Assembly (NCBI GenBank): GCA_028023455.1
Contig: JAQFVV010006643.1
Location: forward strand, 188,001-252,000
DNA length: 64,000 nt
Origin: Epiperipatus broadwayi
Taxonomy: Eukaryota; Onychophora; Udeonychophora; Euonychophora; Peripatidae
Reading direction: 5' to 3'
Of the stretch, positions 24,000 through 35,545 are shown one piece after another. A program made the translations under genes and the position numbers. Each line of letters starts with the position of its first letter. Position 1 is the first letter of the stretch. Under the pieces are notes generated by a model. The model saw only the letters and a program-made list of their open reading frames with translations. It was not told where the DNA came from and ran no database searches.

Positions 24000-25765
24000 A
24001 TATACACATTTACATGCCAAAAGTCATAAGGATTTGATATTCATACAAGCTTATATGCCAACTATAAATCATGATGATATAAAAATAAATGAGTAATATG
24101 AAAAGATAAAAAAATAATACAAAGAGAAAGCAAAAATGCATATATATTGCTCTTGAGTGATTGGAATGTTGTTAAGTAAGAAGTAAAAAAATGTTGAAAA
24201 TTATGATCTAGGGGAAAAGTATGAAAGAAATAGCCACTTGTGAAAATTTATAAAGAGAATAATTCTGTGACTGCAAATACATTGTTTAAAAATTATCCAT
24301 GAAAAATTATATACATGAAAAGCTTTAGATAATAAAGTTATCAAATAGATTGTATATTGATATAGAATAAATACAAGAGTGTAGTTAAGTTTTCGTACGC
24401 CTTGCATAATGCTGATGTAAACTCTGACCATAGTATTGTTATGGTTAAATTAAAATTAAATTTTAAAAAGGTGAAAAGATGGGGAAAATGTTATAAGATG
24501 GGACTTTAATAAATTGAAAGAAATGAAGAAAAGAAGGTTTGTTTGTATAAGCAAAAAATAATAAAAAAATTGACAAAAAATGCATATAAACATTGCTGTA
24601 GAATTAAGAGGGAATATTAAAAATAGCAAAAAATATGATTTAAGAAATTAAATGATTTTAGATAATAGAAAGTATATTAAAAAAGTTGGAGAAGATGAAA
24701 GAATGTCATTAATGAGGAAGGATAAAAAGCATATAGAAAAATTAATAATGAACCAAGAAGAAAAACACATTTAGCAAAAAAAAAAAAAAAATGGTTGGAA
24801 TAAGAATGTAGGATTAGAGCATTGCTATAACAAGTAAAAAGATATGAACTAGTATTTGATTTTAAATAAAAATATCACTTGGACCAATAAGAAATGGAAT
24901 GAATGAAATAACTGCTAGAAATGGCAAAAGATTAACTGATAGAGAAGATATACTGAAAAGATGAAAATAGTGTTTTCAATATCTATTTAAATGAGGCATT
25001 TATTTATATAGAGCTCTGTTTATAAATTGAATAAATTAAAGATTAGTCTTTCAAACTAACAAACATGCACTTTTTACGAATGTTAATAATAATAAATGAA
25101 TACTTTCATCTCCAACACAAGATAAAGTCTTTGCGAATGAATAAAATGAATCCACTTATTCATTCAACCCAAATGCTTATATATGGGCAAATCTTAAGTA
25201 TTGGATATGAAAGCATGAGGATAAATCTTTAGTTTATTACAATATCTATTTAAATAAGAAAATGATCCAATTGATCAAGAACATGAAAATAGAAATGTTG
25301 AAGTAAATGAACAAGATAGGAGTATATTGTTAGAAAAAATAATGAAATTAATTAAGGAAATGAAAAATAGTAATTAAATCCAATTAAAGGAATGAAAAAT
25401 GGTAAAGCTGTCAGTTTTGATACAATACCTATAAGATATTTGAAAAAGATGGAGAAACTAATATGAAGAAGGTTGTTGGCTTGTGCAATTTGATATATAA
25501 TATGGAATTTGGTTTAAAGATATCTTGAGGATTATAATAATTTCAATTTCTGAAATGAAAAGTAATGAATATAGAGCACTAAGATTGATATCTCATGTTT
25601 CAAAATATTAGAAATTTTTTAACTAAAAGTACTTATGGGAAAATGAAATATTCTATTGGCAAATGATAGATTGTTTTTTTTGAAAGGTAAAAGTACAAGA
25701 AATTCTGCTGATGTTGTTAGAATGATTGTTTTAACATTAAGCATACAAAACAATTCCATAATGTT
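24000..25765 (+). pseudogene. Decayed LINE (endonuclease and reverse transcriptase), different from the RTE copies
   Basis: Translating the plus strand across stops and frameshifts gives LINE landmarks in order: endonuclease motif IQAYMPT (about 24037) with a following YEKIK; RWDFNKLKEMKKR-like linker (about 24500); GKRLTDREDILKR (about 24925); NGKAVSFDTIP (about 25400), matching the GKApG-D-I motif before the RT; NEYRALRLISH (about 25567); and LKGKSTRNSADVVRM (about 25680), the RT motif usually written GFrKGkGTrdAi. It breaks off before the catalytic YADD. Many in-frame stops show it is dead. The open frame from 25656 is only its last piece fused to unrelated sequence. An RTE-like or allied clade is likely. 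Confidence 0.7.
24977..25258. mobile_element. 244-bp insertion in the LINE with 19-bp target duplication
   Basis: CAATATCTATTTAAATGAG (24977-24995) recurs as CAATATCTATTTAAATAAG (25240-25258), 18 of 19 bases. Removing one copy and the 244 bases between them restores the order of LINE motifs (EDILKR before, ILLEKIMKLIKEMKN after). The insert has no coding capacity and matches nothing else I recognised here. The long duplication points to retroposition, perhaps of a SINE. Confidence 0.7.
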
Positions 25766-25818
25766 CTATTTTTTCTCTTACTTTACTTATGTTTTCATCA
25801 GCGATCTTTCAAAAACAC

Positions 25819-25914
25819 TGTATTACAATTTTTTGTACTATGTCCCTACAACGAAGATAAATTTTGTGTATTACAATTTTTTGTACTATGTCCCTACAAC
25901 GAAGACAAATTTTT
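25819..25914 (+). repeat. Tandem duplication of a 47-48-bp unit
   Basis: The unit TGTATTACAATTTTTTGTAC plus ATGTCCCTACAACGAAGA (two parts) occurs twice back to back with almost no differences. The near identity makes this a recent duplication. Confidence 0.85.
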
Positions 25915-26044
25915 TAGTAGTGGACATTATATTTAAACCTTTGTATTATTTTCACTTTTTATCTAAGCACCAAAGTTTATCTCATAGAATGCAATCTCTA
26001 AAAAAAGATTTCAAATAATTTTCAAATTTTCATAAATGCTTTTT

Positions 26045-26145
26045 TTATTTTTTATTTTTAAGTGTCATAGCATTGGCCGGGACGCGAACCCGCAACCCGG
26101 GCAACTGCCTGCAAGTGCAAGGCAGTCGCGCTGACCTCTCATTTT
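26045..26145 (-). mobile_element. tRNA-derived SINE with intact box B
   Basis: On the minus strand it carries GCAAGGCAGT-type anticodon-arm sequence in GCACTTGCAGGCAGTTGCCC and a perfect box B GGGTTCGCGTCCCGGCC, followed by AATGCTATGACACTT and an A-rich tail. CpGs in box B are unmutated, so this copy is younger than that at 16.3 kb. The 5' box A part is cut short (GAGAGGTCAGCGC only). Confidence 0.75.
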
Positions 26146-26375
26146 TGCATCTTTTTATTTTACAGCAGTTCAAGTTCATGACTTATGTTATTGCACAAAG
26201 TTGGAAATAACACTTAATGTGTCTATACACATTCAATCTTTGATTGTTATTTTTTTAATAAAATACATAACTTTTAATAATTTAACTTCTTTTTCTTCTA
26301 ATTTGAAAACCTTACTATTCTAACCTTTCTTTGATTACTGGCACATTTGATATGAGTGTTACATTAACACTTCTG

Positions 26376-26376
<1 letters not shown>

Positions 26377-26439
<63 letters not shown>
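26377..26439. repeat. (TA)n microsatellite
   Basis: About 31 uninterrupted TA dinucleotides. Confidence 0.97.
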
Positions 26440-26442
<3 letters not shown>

Positions 26443-29400
26443 AGTGGTCAGAAACATGTGGCACCTAAACTAAACCTATAAACCAAGCAATGATCCTCAA
26501 GTCATGTGTTCATGAGTAACATTGTCATAAACATTACAACCAAACAGTACAAAGTCGAACCTCATTACCTATGCCCTCAGAATAAATCCCAAATGACCAA
26601 CGCATCTAATTTAATATAAACACTCCTTCTTTTCTCACATCTTACTAGGTCAGAGAGATACAAGAAACTATTTAAACTATATAAATACTAATTAATTTAT
26701 TGTGAAAATATGACACTAAACAGGAGCAGTAATGGGTATATAAAAGTTTATTAATAGTAACAATAAATATAAATGAATGTTCCAGTTATATGCTTGATTT
26801 ACATATTGGCAGGTATTCATTGCAAATTAAGTTGTGACTGTCTATTTTAATGGTCGATAATTTACATTTTACAGAAGGATTAAAAACCTAGTATGTCTTC
26901 ATAATCCGTAGGATAAATGTTCTACGATAGTTTGATGGATCAACTAATAGATGTCAAACTGCACATTTTGTATACTGGGCCTTATTAAGCTAAAAGAATG
27001 ATGAATATGGTGCTAAGTTATTGGTGACATGAATACTTCCAATAATAAAAAATAGAGGGATATGTTTAGCATTGCAAAGCTATACGCAAGATTTTATTGG
27101 ATATAAAGTCATGAGCAGGAATAAGCAGCCTTCACAACTATTAATTAAAATTATTACCAACAAGCAAGAAATAACAACTGCAATATTAACAATATAAATA
27201 ATAAAAAATATCTACCGGGTCTAAATATTTTGTATATGGGGATATGTTTGCTTTTAGCATGAATCATATCAAAAGGTTGTCCAACCAATCTATTCTTCCA
27301 TAAACAGAAATATGCATCTAATTGAAGAACAAAATGTGAATCCAAAAAAAAAATGCATCAATAATCCAGAAATTCAAATTATAATAGAACATATTAATTT
27401 ATGAGAAATTATGAAAAGCCTGAAATTTAAATATAAAAGATAAAATATGAGCAGCCATATTATAAATTTGAATAAGTGATTATCTATTACTGACAAGGCT
27501 TAACTAAGGTCTTAACATTTTACCACCTATAAATATAAATAGCTAAAGGATAACGTAATCCCTGCTTAATGAAAGACCCTTTCTACAGACCTTACAGATA
27601 CGATGAAAATACTTGATACAATAGCTCGCAGTTGAAGATTTACTTATTTCATTATAGTGGAATATTTATAGAGCTAACATATAAATAACTAATACACGCA
27701 CATATATATTTTAAAATAAAACTTAACTTTAGTTTTGTTCACATTCTTTCCAAAACAATTAAACGTATCCCTTTTTTTTTTCGTCTCTTAAATTGTTTAT
27801 ATCTTTATGATTACAAACATAACGTTTAACTTGACATGTATGATTGATAATCTTTAACATGAAGAGAAAAGTACAATTTTCAAGCTGGACAAGAGAAGGG
27901 AAATCAAAACAAATCTTTGCATTTGTTTAATTACTTAGCTTTTCTTCTCATTCTTTATGAATAATAAAAAAAAACTTTGCTAAACAAAATTGTTTATTAA
28001 AAAAAATCCTCAATCATCCAGTTCTCGAATGAGATTTAACAATGATCACTTTTATTAAGATATTAGATCATTCTTAAAATATGATTACTTTATAGTACAT
28101 ATATAGTATTAAGGAACACATATAAAATAAAGGGAATTAATATGAAATAAAAAAACAAAACTATCCCCCCAAAAAATCTACAAACAAGAATTGTTATCGG
28201 TAAGCTGGTAGATCTTGTCTAGAGTTCAAATGTGAATGCTTTTATTATATGTCTTTGCAAAGGATTTTTTTGTTGGATATAATAATATTAAAGACAACAT
28301 TGGATTGAATGATAATATGAAGCTTTCATGGCATAATTTAATGGTCATAAATAATATCTTTCTTGTGTAATGGAAAACTTGATTTTATGAAGATAGGTTG
28401 GTTACTCAGATAGCATATCAGATTGAAGTCAGCATCATTAATTAATTGGCTTTTTCTTTAAGTAGTTGAAACATGGCAGGTAATCAGTTGAATTTATTGA
28501 TGCAGGTAATAATATCAGCACAGATACATAAGTTTATGGATTTCAGATGAGCAGCATTTTTAACTTTGCAGGGATTCTATACTGATGTCTCCTAGAGATG
28601 GTAATGGTAAAGTGGACACAAGCTTACTTCTCACAAGTCATGGTGAGTAACTATGGCATAATGCAATATCAAGAAGAAGATGAAATTAGAACCCTGAGAT
28701 TTTTTCCTCAGGTATTTATATCCTTTATGACCAAAGATATCTGGATGTGTCTTAATTACATCTTTACTGGTCACAATCTTGAACAAACCATAAAACTTTT
28801 ACTTTGTTAAAGTTTTTATTTTCTTTATAAATTAATAAAAACTCTCCAACTTCTGAACACCTTTGTCTACTTATATTCCTTATGGTAGTTACACATCCAT
28901 ACCATAAGAGTAAAATACAACATTTTTACAAACATTAGATCATAAAGCACTCACCCAAATTGTTATTCATTAAATAATGTTTTAAATCCTTTCTCTAATT
29001 GATCTGCCTTTTCAATTATTTACAAAAATAGAATGTTAAACAATTTTTTTTTTCTTTCTTAGCAGTCAATTCTTTACTTATTTTGCTAGAATTTTCTAGA
29101 AGCAGTTACCCATTTCCATAACCATAGCTGACTCATACTGATACTCTTCGTCCCATATCCACACACATGTCTATTTTATTATTAAAATTTTATATTTCAT
29201 TTTAACAACATAAACTATAAATTTTTTATGAAACTCAAATTATTTAGCAATCAATTTTAAAAGTAGCATTTTAAAATTGAGATGGAATAAATATGCATAT
29301 ATATGTCTCATGAATAAATGATGAATTCATAGTATTATTTCCAGGAGCTTCTGTGCAATAAAAATATAAAAGCTAAATAGTGAATGTTTCAGTGACAATA

Positions 29401-29700
29401 ATAAGTATTTTCTTCAGAGCTTCTTTGTCAAATCATAAGAATATATTTGATTTAAAACTATTTGTTTCTTTTGTTATTTTCTCCTCTTACTCAAATATTA
29501 AGATAAATCTCAATCTATAATTTATTTTAAAAATGTAATAGTTGCAAATTGTAAAATGAATTCAGACATCATGAATTAGATTAACTTTTTTTTAAATATA
29601 GGTTTATTTATTATAGAAATACACACATTGATAAGGGCAAATGCTTAAAACAAAAATGAATCAATTTAAATGGTACTGCTTGTTTATATGTACTATGGCC
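26440..29700. other. AT-rich DNA, nothing assigned
   Basis: A slightly more GC-rich patch at 28380-28800 contains a 70-codon frame (28598-28810) with no recognisable domain. The 27154-27345 minus frame is hydrophobic and short. Nothing here can be called a gene. Confidence 0.45.
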
Positions 29701-29739
29701 ACTAGTCAATGCTGCAGTGCCATTGAGGTATACCAAAAA

Positions 29740-30025
29740 GTATGCAAGTGATACATTTCTATCCAAAAACTGCTGAAATCCATGTAAAATTAAAATGCAA
29801 AAATTTCTGAAATCGATTTAAAATTAAAATGCCTAAGGCAAGAAGTCAAAAAATTAAAATGCTTAAGGCAAAGAGAAATCAAACAAATTCTCATCCCCCC
29901 CTCTACATAAATTTCTATCCAAAAATTGCTGAAATCGATGTAGGATTAAAATGCCTAAGGCAAGAAAATGAAAATTAAAACACTTAAGGCAATTGAACAA
30001 ATCCTTCTAAAATACAAATTAAAAA
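29740..30025. repeat. Locally repeated 'gctgaaatcgatg ... cctaaggcaa' block
   Basis: The phrase TTTCTATCCAAAAA-TGCTGAAATC-GATGTA recurs at 29757 and 29918, and ATTAAAATGCCTAAGGCAAG recurs several times (about 29824, 29855 in variant form, 29946). The phrase CCTAAGGCGAAGAAATTGAA in the LTR-like block at 49.99 kb is related, hinting at a common retroelement source. Confidence 0.6.
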
Positions 30026-30029
30026 AAAT

Positions 30030-30772
30030 CAAATCCAACACGTCCCCCCCACATGAAGAATTTGATCAAAAATAAGTCAAATAAAAATTACAAAAACCAA
30101 AAAAATCATGAATACTATTTTCAAAAGCTTATAAAATAAAATAAAAAAACTATAATAAAAGCCTATGAAATGAAACAAAAAGTATAATACTAAATCTCAA
30201 AAAAAAATAATAAAAGGTCATTAATGGCGGTTGGCAGGAATGCAGTACATTAAAAAAAAATTCCTCTGACTTTTATTACATATAGTATAATAATTCACAA
30301 ACCTTAACAGATTAATACTTATTGAGTAATTAAATATAGATAACAATGAACTCATAGCTATTTAAAAAATAAACGACTTTCAACTGTAGCTATACAATAC
30401 AAGTTTACAAAAACAGAAATTGGTCTACTATATAAAACATACCCCCTCCCCCCCACATGATGAAATTGATCAAAAATAAGTCAAATACAAATTACAAAAA
30501 TCAAAAAAATAATGAATGCTATTTTCAAAAGTCTATAAAATAAAAGAAAAAAAACTATAAGAAAAGCCTATGAAATTAAACGAAAACTAAAATACTAAAT
30601 CTCAAAAAAATTAATGATCTCATTAATGGTGGATGGTGGGAATGCAGTACATTTTTTTAAAAAAATTCCTCTAACTTTGAACACTATTACATGGAGTATA
30701 ATAATTCACAAACCTTAATAATAGATTAATATTTATTAAGTAATTAAATATAGATAACAATGAACTCATAGT
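30030..30772 (+). repeat. Direct repeat of about 330 bp, two copies
   Basis: Copies at about 30040-30360 and 30442-30770 run in parallel, from CCCCCCCACATGA through GAATGCAGTACATT and ATAATTCACAAACCTTAA to GATAACAATGAACTCATAG, with scattered substitutions and small indels. Period is about 400 bases. No coding sequence. Confidence 0.85.
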
Positions 30773-31150
30773 GATCTATTGTTATCTCTTAGAATACATT
30801 TCAAAGCGGTGATTTATATCAGCTAAAAAGCAATGAGAACATTACACCAGAGATCTTGTTATTGTCTTCCCCCCCAAAATAATTATACTCTGCTTTGAAA
30901 TTATGGCATATCATACCATTAATTGAGAAATGAAATAAAATAATTAGAATAGAAAATAGGCATGGCCACAGATCATAGAAAGCTTAATATTATAACTGAT
31001 TACAGTTACAAGAAAAAAATATTAAAATATTATAAGTTTTAAAAATATATTTATAGTGCTCTGCACTGAAGAAATATTACCAATTATCTTTCAGGCTGAG
31101 TTCTCCAACATTTATAAAAAGCACTGGATGTTTGCAGCATAAAAATCCAT

Positions 31151-31462
31151 TAAAAAGAATATTCAGATTTTGAGGCTTTAGGAGAAGCTAGTTATTTAAA
31201 CAGGTTGCAGCACATAATTAATAACAGCAGATTAACAAAGATAGTTCAACAGTGGTTATTTGGTAGTTTAAAAAAATATAACAACGATGGCAGAATTTAA
31301 TAGCAGGCTTTAGCAAACATTTAAAGAATATAGTTCCAATGCAAGTTAGAAGAGGCAAAAAGAATGTTCAAATTTTGAGGCTTTTGGAAAAGCTGTTTAT
31401 TCAAACAGGTTGCAGCACTTAACTAATTACAGCAGATTGAAGAAGGTAATTTAACAGTGGAG
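31151..31462 (+). repeat. Direct repeat of about 110 bp, two copies
   Basis: AAAGAATATTCAGATTTTGA through CAGGTTGCAGCAC and TAACAGCAGATT occurs at about 31155-31262 and again at 31360-31462, with about 205 bases between the starts. It extends the duplication-rich block that begins at 29.7 kb. Confidence 0.8.
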
Positions 31463-32728
31463 AGTCTATTATGCCACATTTCACTTTGCATGCATAAACT
31501 GTGAAGTGTAATATGTTACAGTGTGAATATATATATTGAACCAACCTCCTCTGAACAACAAATAAAAGAAAAAAAATACTAACTACTACTTCTATTTAAC
31601 ACTTACTACCTTAAAAACTCTTAACGATATAAAACTTACAATTTAAAATTTTCTACTTAAACTTATGGGAAACAACAAACACCAAGCATCGACAAATAAA
31701 AATATTATCTAATATTTTATTATATTTTGTCCTCCTAGATTTCCCTTTCAGAAAATGGTTGGTTTTCAGGTAAAGTGTCAACTATTATCAATAGCGAACT
31801 ATCAATAACATTCAACACTCGACTACCAAATATACACTGATCAAATAAACACTTTATTTTTATTTTTAAAAGAAGAAAGAAACATCTCTTAGGTGCCAGC
31901 TAATTACATTAGAATTAGCATGTCTATCTGACCAGCATAATTCGGTACCTGAAAATCCCTGCTAGCTCAACCAGTTCCAACCACCCACTAATAGACAAAA
32001 CAAAAGGTATCTTAAACGCTGCCTTTTCTAAGCTACTACTATTTTTTTTAAAAAACTAAAATAATTTTCCTCGAACCATTCAAAAATAATACTTCAATCC
32101 TTTAAAACTAATAATAACAACATTATACTGAATACTAAACATTTATAGATTTAACTTAGTGAATCTTTTCTGAAATACTATTATTAATGATTTGATTTTT
32201 TACCTCCTACTCTTTCTTATTAAGAAAATAAATATTTATACTTGAACACAAGTATCAGAAATAAACATAAATGTTTTAAGAAAAATAATTGAAGTGTTTT
32301 TATATTATTTTAAAATAAATTAATCGTTTTATCTTATAATGAGACACACACACTTCTTTTTTTAAAGATTAAAATAAGCATTTTAATATATTACTTTAGC
32401 AAATAAATTATACACGTTACATCATATTTTATTTTATCTTTTTTTTTTTAAATTTAAAAAAAAAATCAAATCACACATACATGCATGCCATTGTTTCAAA
32501 AATATTATTTAATAGAAGCTGCTTTTACTTATTTTATTATTGCAAATATTAATTTTTTGAAGTTTAAAGTTTATTCTTTTTTTAAGTTTAATTCAAAAAG
32601 TTCAAAGTTCTTTTAATAAAGTCTATCTTTATTTTAAAAAGAAATTGGGAATGTTTAGATATCAAAGTCAAATAATTACCTAGGTTTTTAAATATGACAG
32701 AAACAGCATAATGGAATTATTTCTTAAC
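31463..32728. other. AT-rich DNA with possible retroelement end at 31536
   Basis: ATATATATTGAACC at 31530-31543 matches the starts of the LTR-like blocks at 37.13 and 49.60 kb. GGTGCCAGCTA (about 31905) and ATCCCTGCTAGCTCA (about 31966) have counterparts at 37325 and 37395. These shared words suggest a degraded copy of the same family. No gene. Confidence 0.35.
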
Positions 32729-33300
32729 TCATTGACGACTGGTAACATGATTCCTCCGTAGATCCTGTGACTTGGTATAATTTTTGTGGCTAGTTTGGCG
32801 TTCCCGCACTCCGCTGTCCGTTTAGTCCAGGGATCCCCAACCTTTTTGCACTTAAGAGCACATTTTATAATACCAGCCAGGTAGTGCACGATTTATTTTT
32901 TTAACTAGGTGAGGGGCACCATTTATTTTTTCAATGTAAATTTATAGTTGGATATTGTTAATAATACACATAATGTACAAAAAAATAATTATTTCAAAAA
33001 TAAAATTTTAACTTATAATTAACGTTTATATTTTTACACTGTAAAAGTATAGTATGCCCTACAATTTGATTACAATATAATACAATAATTTATAATAAAT
33101 TTTAAAAATTAAATTTATTGGTATCAGATAAATAATTTTTTATCATGTTCGGATAGCGGCGGGCACATGTAAAATGGTCTGCGGGCACCATGGTGCCCAC
33201 GGGCATAGGATTGGGGACCCATGGTTTAGTCTATTTTAACATGATTACTTTCCAAACTAACTGCAGATCTTAGATGCGTAGAGAGCGGCTTTCGGTCAAC
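32729..33300 (-). pseudogene. Coding-like remnant split by a hAT-type MITE
   Basis: Removing the MITE (32828-33223) and one target duplication leaves a minus-strand frame of about 56 codons with a single internal stop. It begins VDRKPLSTHLRSAVSLES and ends KNYTKSQDLRRNHVTSRQ. Composition is polar and protein-like and CpGs are retained. I do not recognise the protein; a retroelement coding end is possible given the gag-like relic next door. Confidence 0.35.
32820..33231. mobile_element. Non-autonomous hAT-type element with perfect 8-bp target duplication
   Basis: The 396-bp body (32828-33223) starts CAGGGATCCCCAACC and ends GGATTGGGGACCCATG, inverted termini typical of hAT elements. It is flanked by the identical octamer gtttagtc at 32820-32827 and 33224-33231. 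Eight-base duplications are the hAT signature. Near the right end lies a 16-base perfect palindrome (33183-33198). There is no transposase gene, so it was moved in trans. Confidence 0.9.
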
Positions 33301-33829
33301 TGCAAATATGTTGGTTTTAACAATGCAACATTTTTTGGAAATATTACTTCAAGAAATATTTTATTAAAATGAGAAAGTCAGACCACATGATAAAATGTTG
33401 AGCTATTTATACTGTTTTTAAACAATGGAAAACTTTATTTAGCAGCAACGTTCTTCGTCTCGTGAAATAAAACCAGCTTCTGCATCTACTTTTTATTAAA
33501 AATCACATATACACACGCACATATATTTATTTATTTTATTATAAGATAAAATGAAATCTCATTATTATTTTATTAAAAATTCATTTAAAGAATATTAAAT
33601 CATTTATTTATTACAATATTTTTTTTCTTCTTTTAAACAAAAAAAATCTTTTATTTTAAACAGCTTATTATTTTAAACAGCTTATTACTTTAAACAGCAT
33701 TTACAGTTTATTTTATTTAATACAAATCCCCTTCCCCCCGCTCTTTAGTTTTTACATTTTATTCTCTTAATATTAATTTTTTTTATATTTTTAAAACATG
33801 GGACTCATACAATTACTTTAATATCAATG
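33301..33829. other. AT-rich DNA, nothing assigned
   Basis: Contains a short triplicate of ATTTTAAACAGCTTATTA (33653-33690) and T/A runs. No gene. Confidence 0.5.
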
Positions 33830-34262
33830 TACTTTGGTACATTATCTTTGTCCCTCCTCTGAAACTAAAATATCATTCTGAGCATTTTAGTTTTCCCAGA
33901 ATTTAAACCTATAAACAATCTAATTTTATTTACTTAACATTTGTTTAACTGTATACGTGTATTCTTATTTATCTACTATAATTTTCATCCCAGTATAATT
34001 CTATTCTATAACCGATCAGATGGCTCTTTCTTTCTATCCATTAAATTACTTTGCCCATCCCATTTCCTATCTCGATCTAAAGATTTCGAGTGTAATCGGC
34101 TTGTGTTAAAAATTCTGCCATCTCATCTATTGAACACCCATCCTTACTTAACATTAAATGCTGTATCTCTGGTGGCATGTTGTTCCGCAATATCCTAATC
34201 ATTTGTCCCTCTGACATAGGAAATGCTGTTAATGCCCTAAGCTTTGCTATCTGTTTTGTCAA
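33830..34262 (-). pseudogene. Gag-like retrotransposon relic
   Basis: On the minus strand 34262-34077 encodes about 60 residues (LRALTAFPMSEGQMIRILRN, then NNMPPEIQHLMLSKDG and EMAEFLTQADYTR), the look of an LTR-retrotransposon Gag capsid C-terminal region. After a frameshift near 34077 a basic tail RDRKWDGQSNLMDRKKE continues. Further down (about 33880-33930) spacing resembles a CCHC knuckle, but all four zinc ligands are replaced, so I give that little weight. It abuts the 3' end of an RTE copy at 34262. Confidence 0.45.
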
Positions 34263-35545
34263 CCATTATCAATCTACTGCAAAATGAAGATCTCTCCATG
34301 TTCAATCCATCTTTTATGTCTAGTCTCTCTTCTCCATATCACCCCTACATACTTCCTTATTTTATCCATTGATATCACATGTTATCTCTTTCTGGATCTT
34401 TTATTATCTCTTGGAATCCAGTTTAAGATTTTAACTGGTCATCTACTATCATATTTTCTAGCAATATGCCCATCCCACATCCACTCCACTCTTTTAATTC
34501 TTTCAACAATGCCAGTAACACCTGTTTGTTCTCTTATCCATATATTTGGTTTTAGATCTCTTTTTTTTACTCCTAACATGCATCTCTTCACACTTCTTTG
34601 AGTGGTTTTAAGTCTCTGTATTGCTCTTCTATTAAATGTCAAAGTCACAGATTTCTAAGTAAGAACTAATAAAATACATTTATTAAAAACTTTCCTTTTC
34701 AAATACAGGCATATTTTCTTTTAATATTAAGTTATTTCTACCAAAAGCCATCCAATCAAGTTTAATTCTATGATTAATTTCATCCATTATATTTCCATAT
34801 GTAGTAATAATCTGACCAAGGTATTTGTAGTTGCTAACTTCAATTATGAGTCTCAATTTTCATCTTTTGAAAAAGTCCATTAAATATTTTTTTAGTTTTT
34901 TTAATGTTTACTTTTAGTCCTACATTCTTAATCTGATAACTCTTGCAACATTTCCTGAAGCTCTGGAGTATTATTTGCCAAAACAACTACTTCATCTGCA
35001 AAATCTAAAAGAGTTAAATAATCTTCATTTATTTTTATTCCTTTAACTTCCTATTTTAAACCACAAAATACTTCTTGCAGCATTGCTGTAAGATGTTTTG
35101 GAGATGTGGAGTCACCCTATTTTACACCCTTTTCAGTGTCAACCTTTCTAGTTAATTATGAAATCTAATTGTTACTGTTGCATTTTAATAAATATTCTTT
35201 AGAATATGACAATAACTTGGATCCATATTTTGATGATTCCATGCTCTAATCATTCTTATAGAATCAAATGCCTTTTTATAATCTACAAATCCAAGCATAA
35301 TAGCAACTCATATTTATTGATCCTTTCTATAACTTCTCTCAAACAATTGGATATGATTCATAGTACAATATCAATTTTAAATCCAGCTTGTTCTTTTTGG
35401 TTGGTTGCAATTCAAAGTTCTCTGTAGACGAATGGTAACTATCTTGGTAGAAATTTTGTACAAAACTAATAAAAGTCTGATAGGTCTGTAATTACTAATA
35501 TCTTCTACATCTTTCTAATATATTTCTAATATTTGACTCTCTCTC
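34262..35545 (-). pseudogene. RTE-clade LINE, 5'-truncated decayed copy
   Basis: The minus strand aligns with the 3' 1.3 kb of the RTE at 50.5-53.8 kb, from its RNYRPIS motif (about 35500) to the WIDNG terminus (34262). Stops and frameshifts are frequent. The RT active site FADD reads FADE (about 34990), so the second catalytic Asp is lost. The tail fragment NRRAIQRLKTTQRSVKRCML (34439-34648) is well preserved. 5' truncation in the RT is typical of incomplete target-primed reverse transcription. Confidence 0.88.

Noticed and set aside
25656-26018. 120-codon plus-strand gene
   Set aside because: The first 30 residues are a LINE reverse-transcriptase fragment; the rest is a tandem duplication and low complexity.
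33880-33930. CCHC zinc knuckle of Gag
   Set aside because: Only the spacing fits; all four zinc ligands are substituted and one needs more than one base change, so chance is likely.
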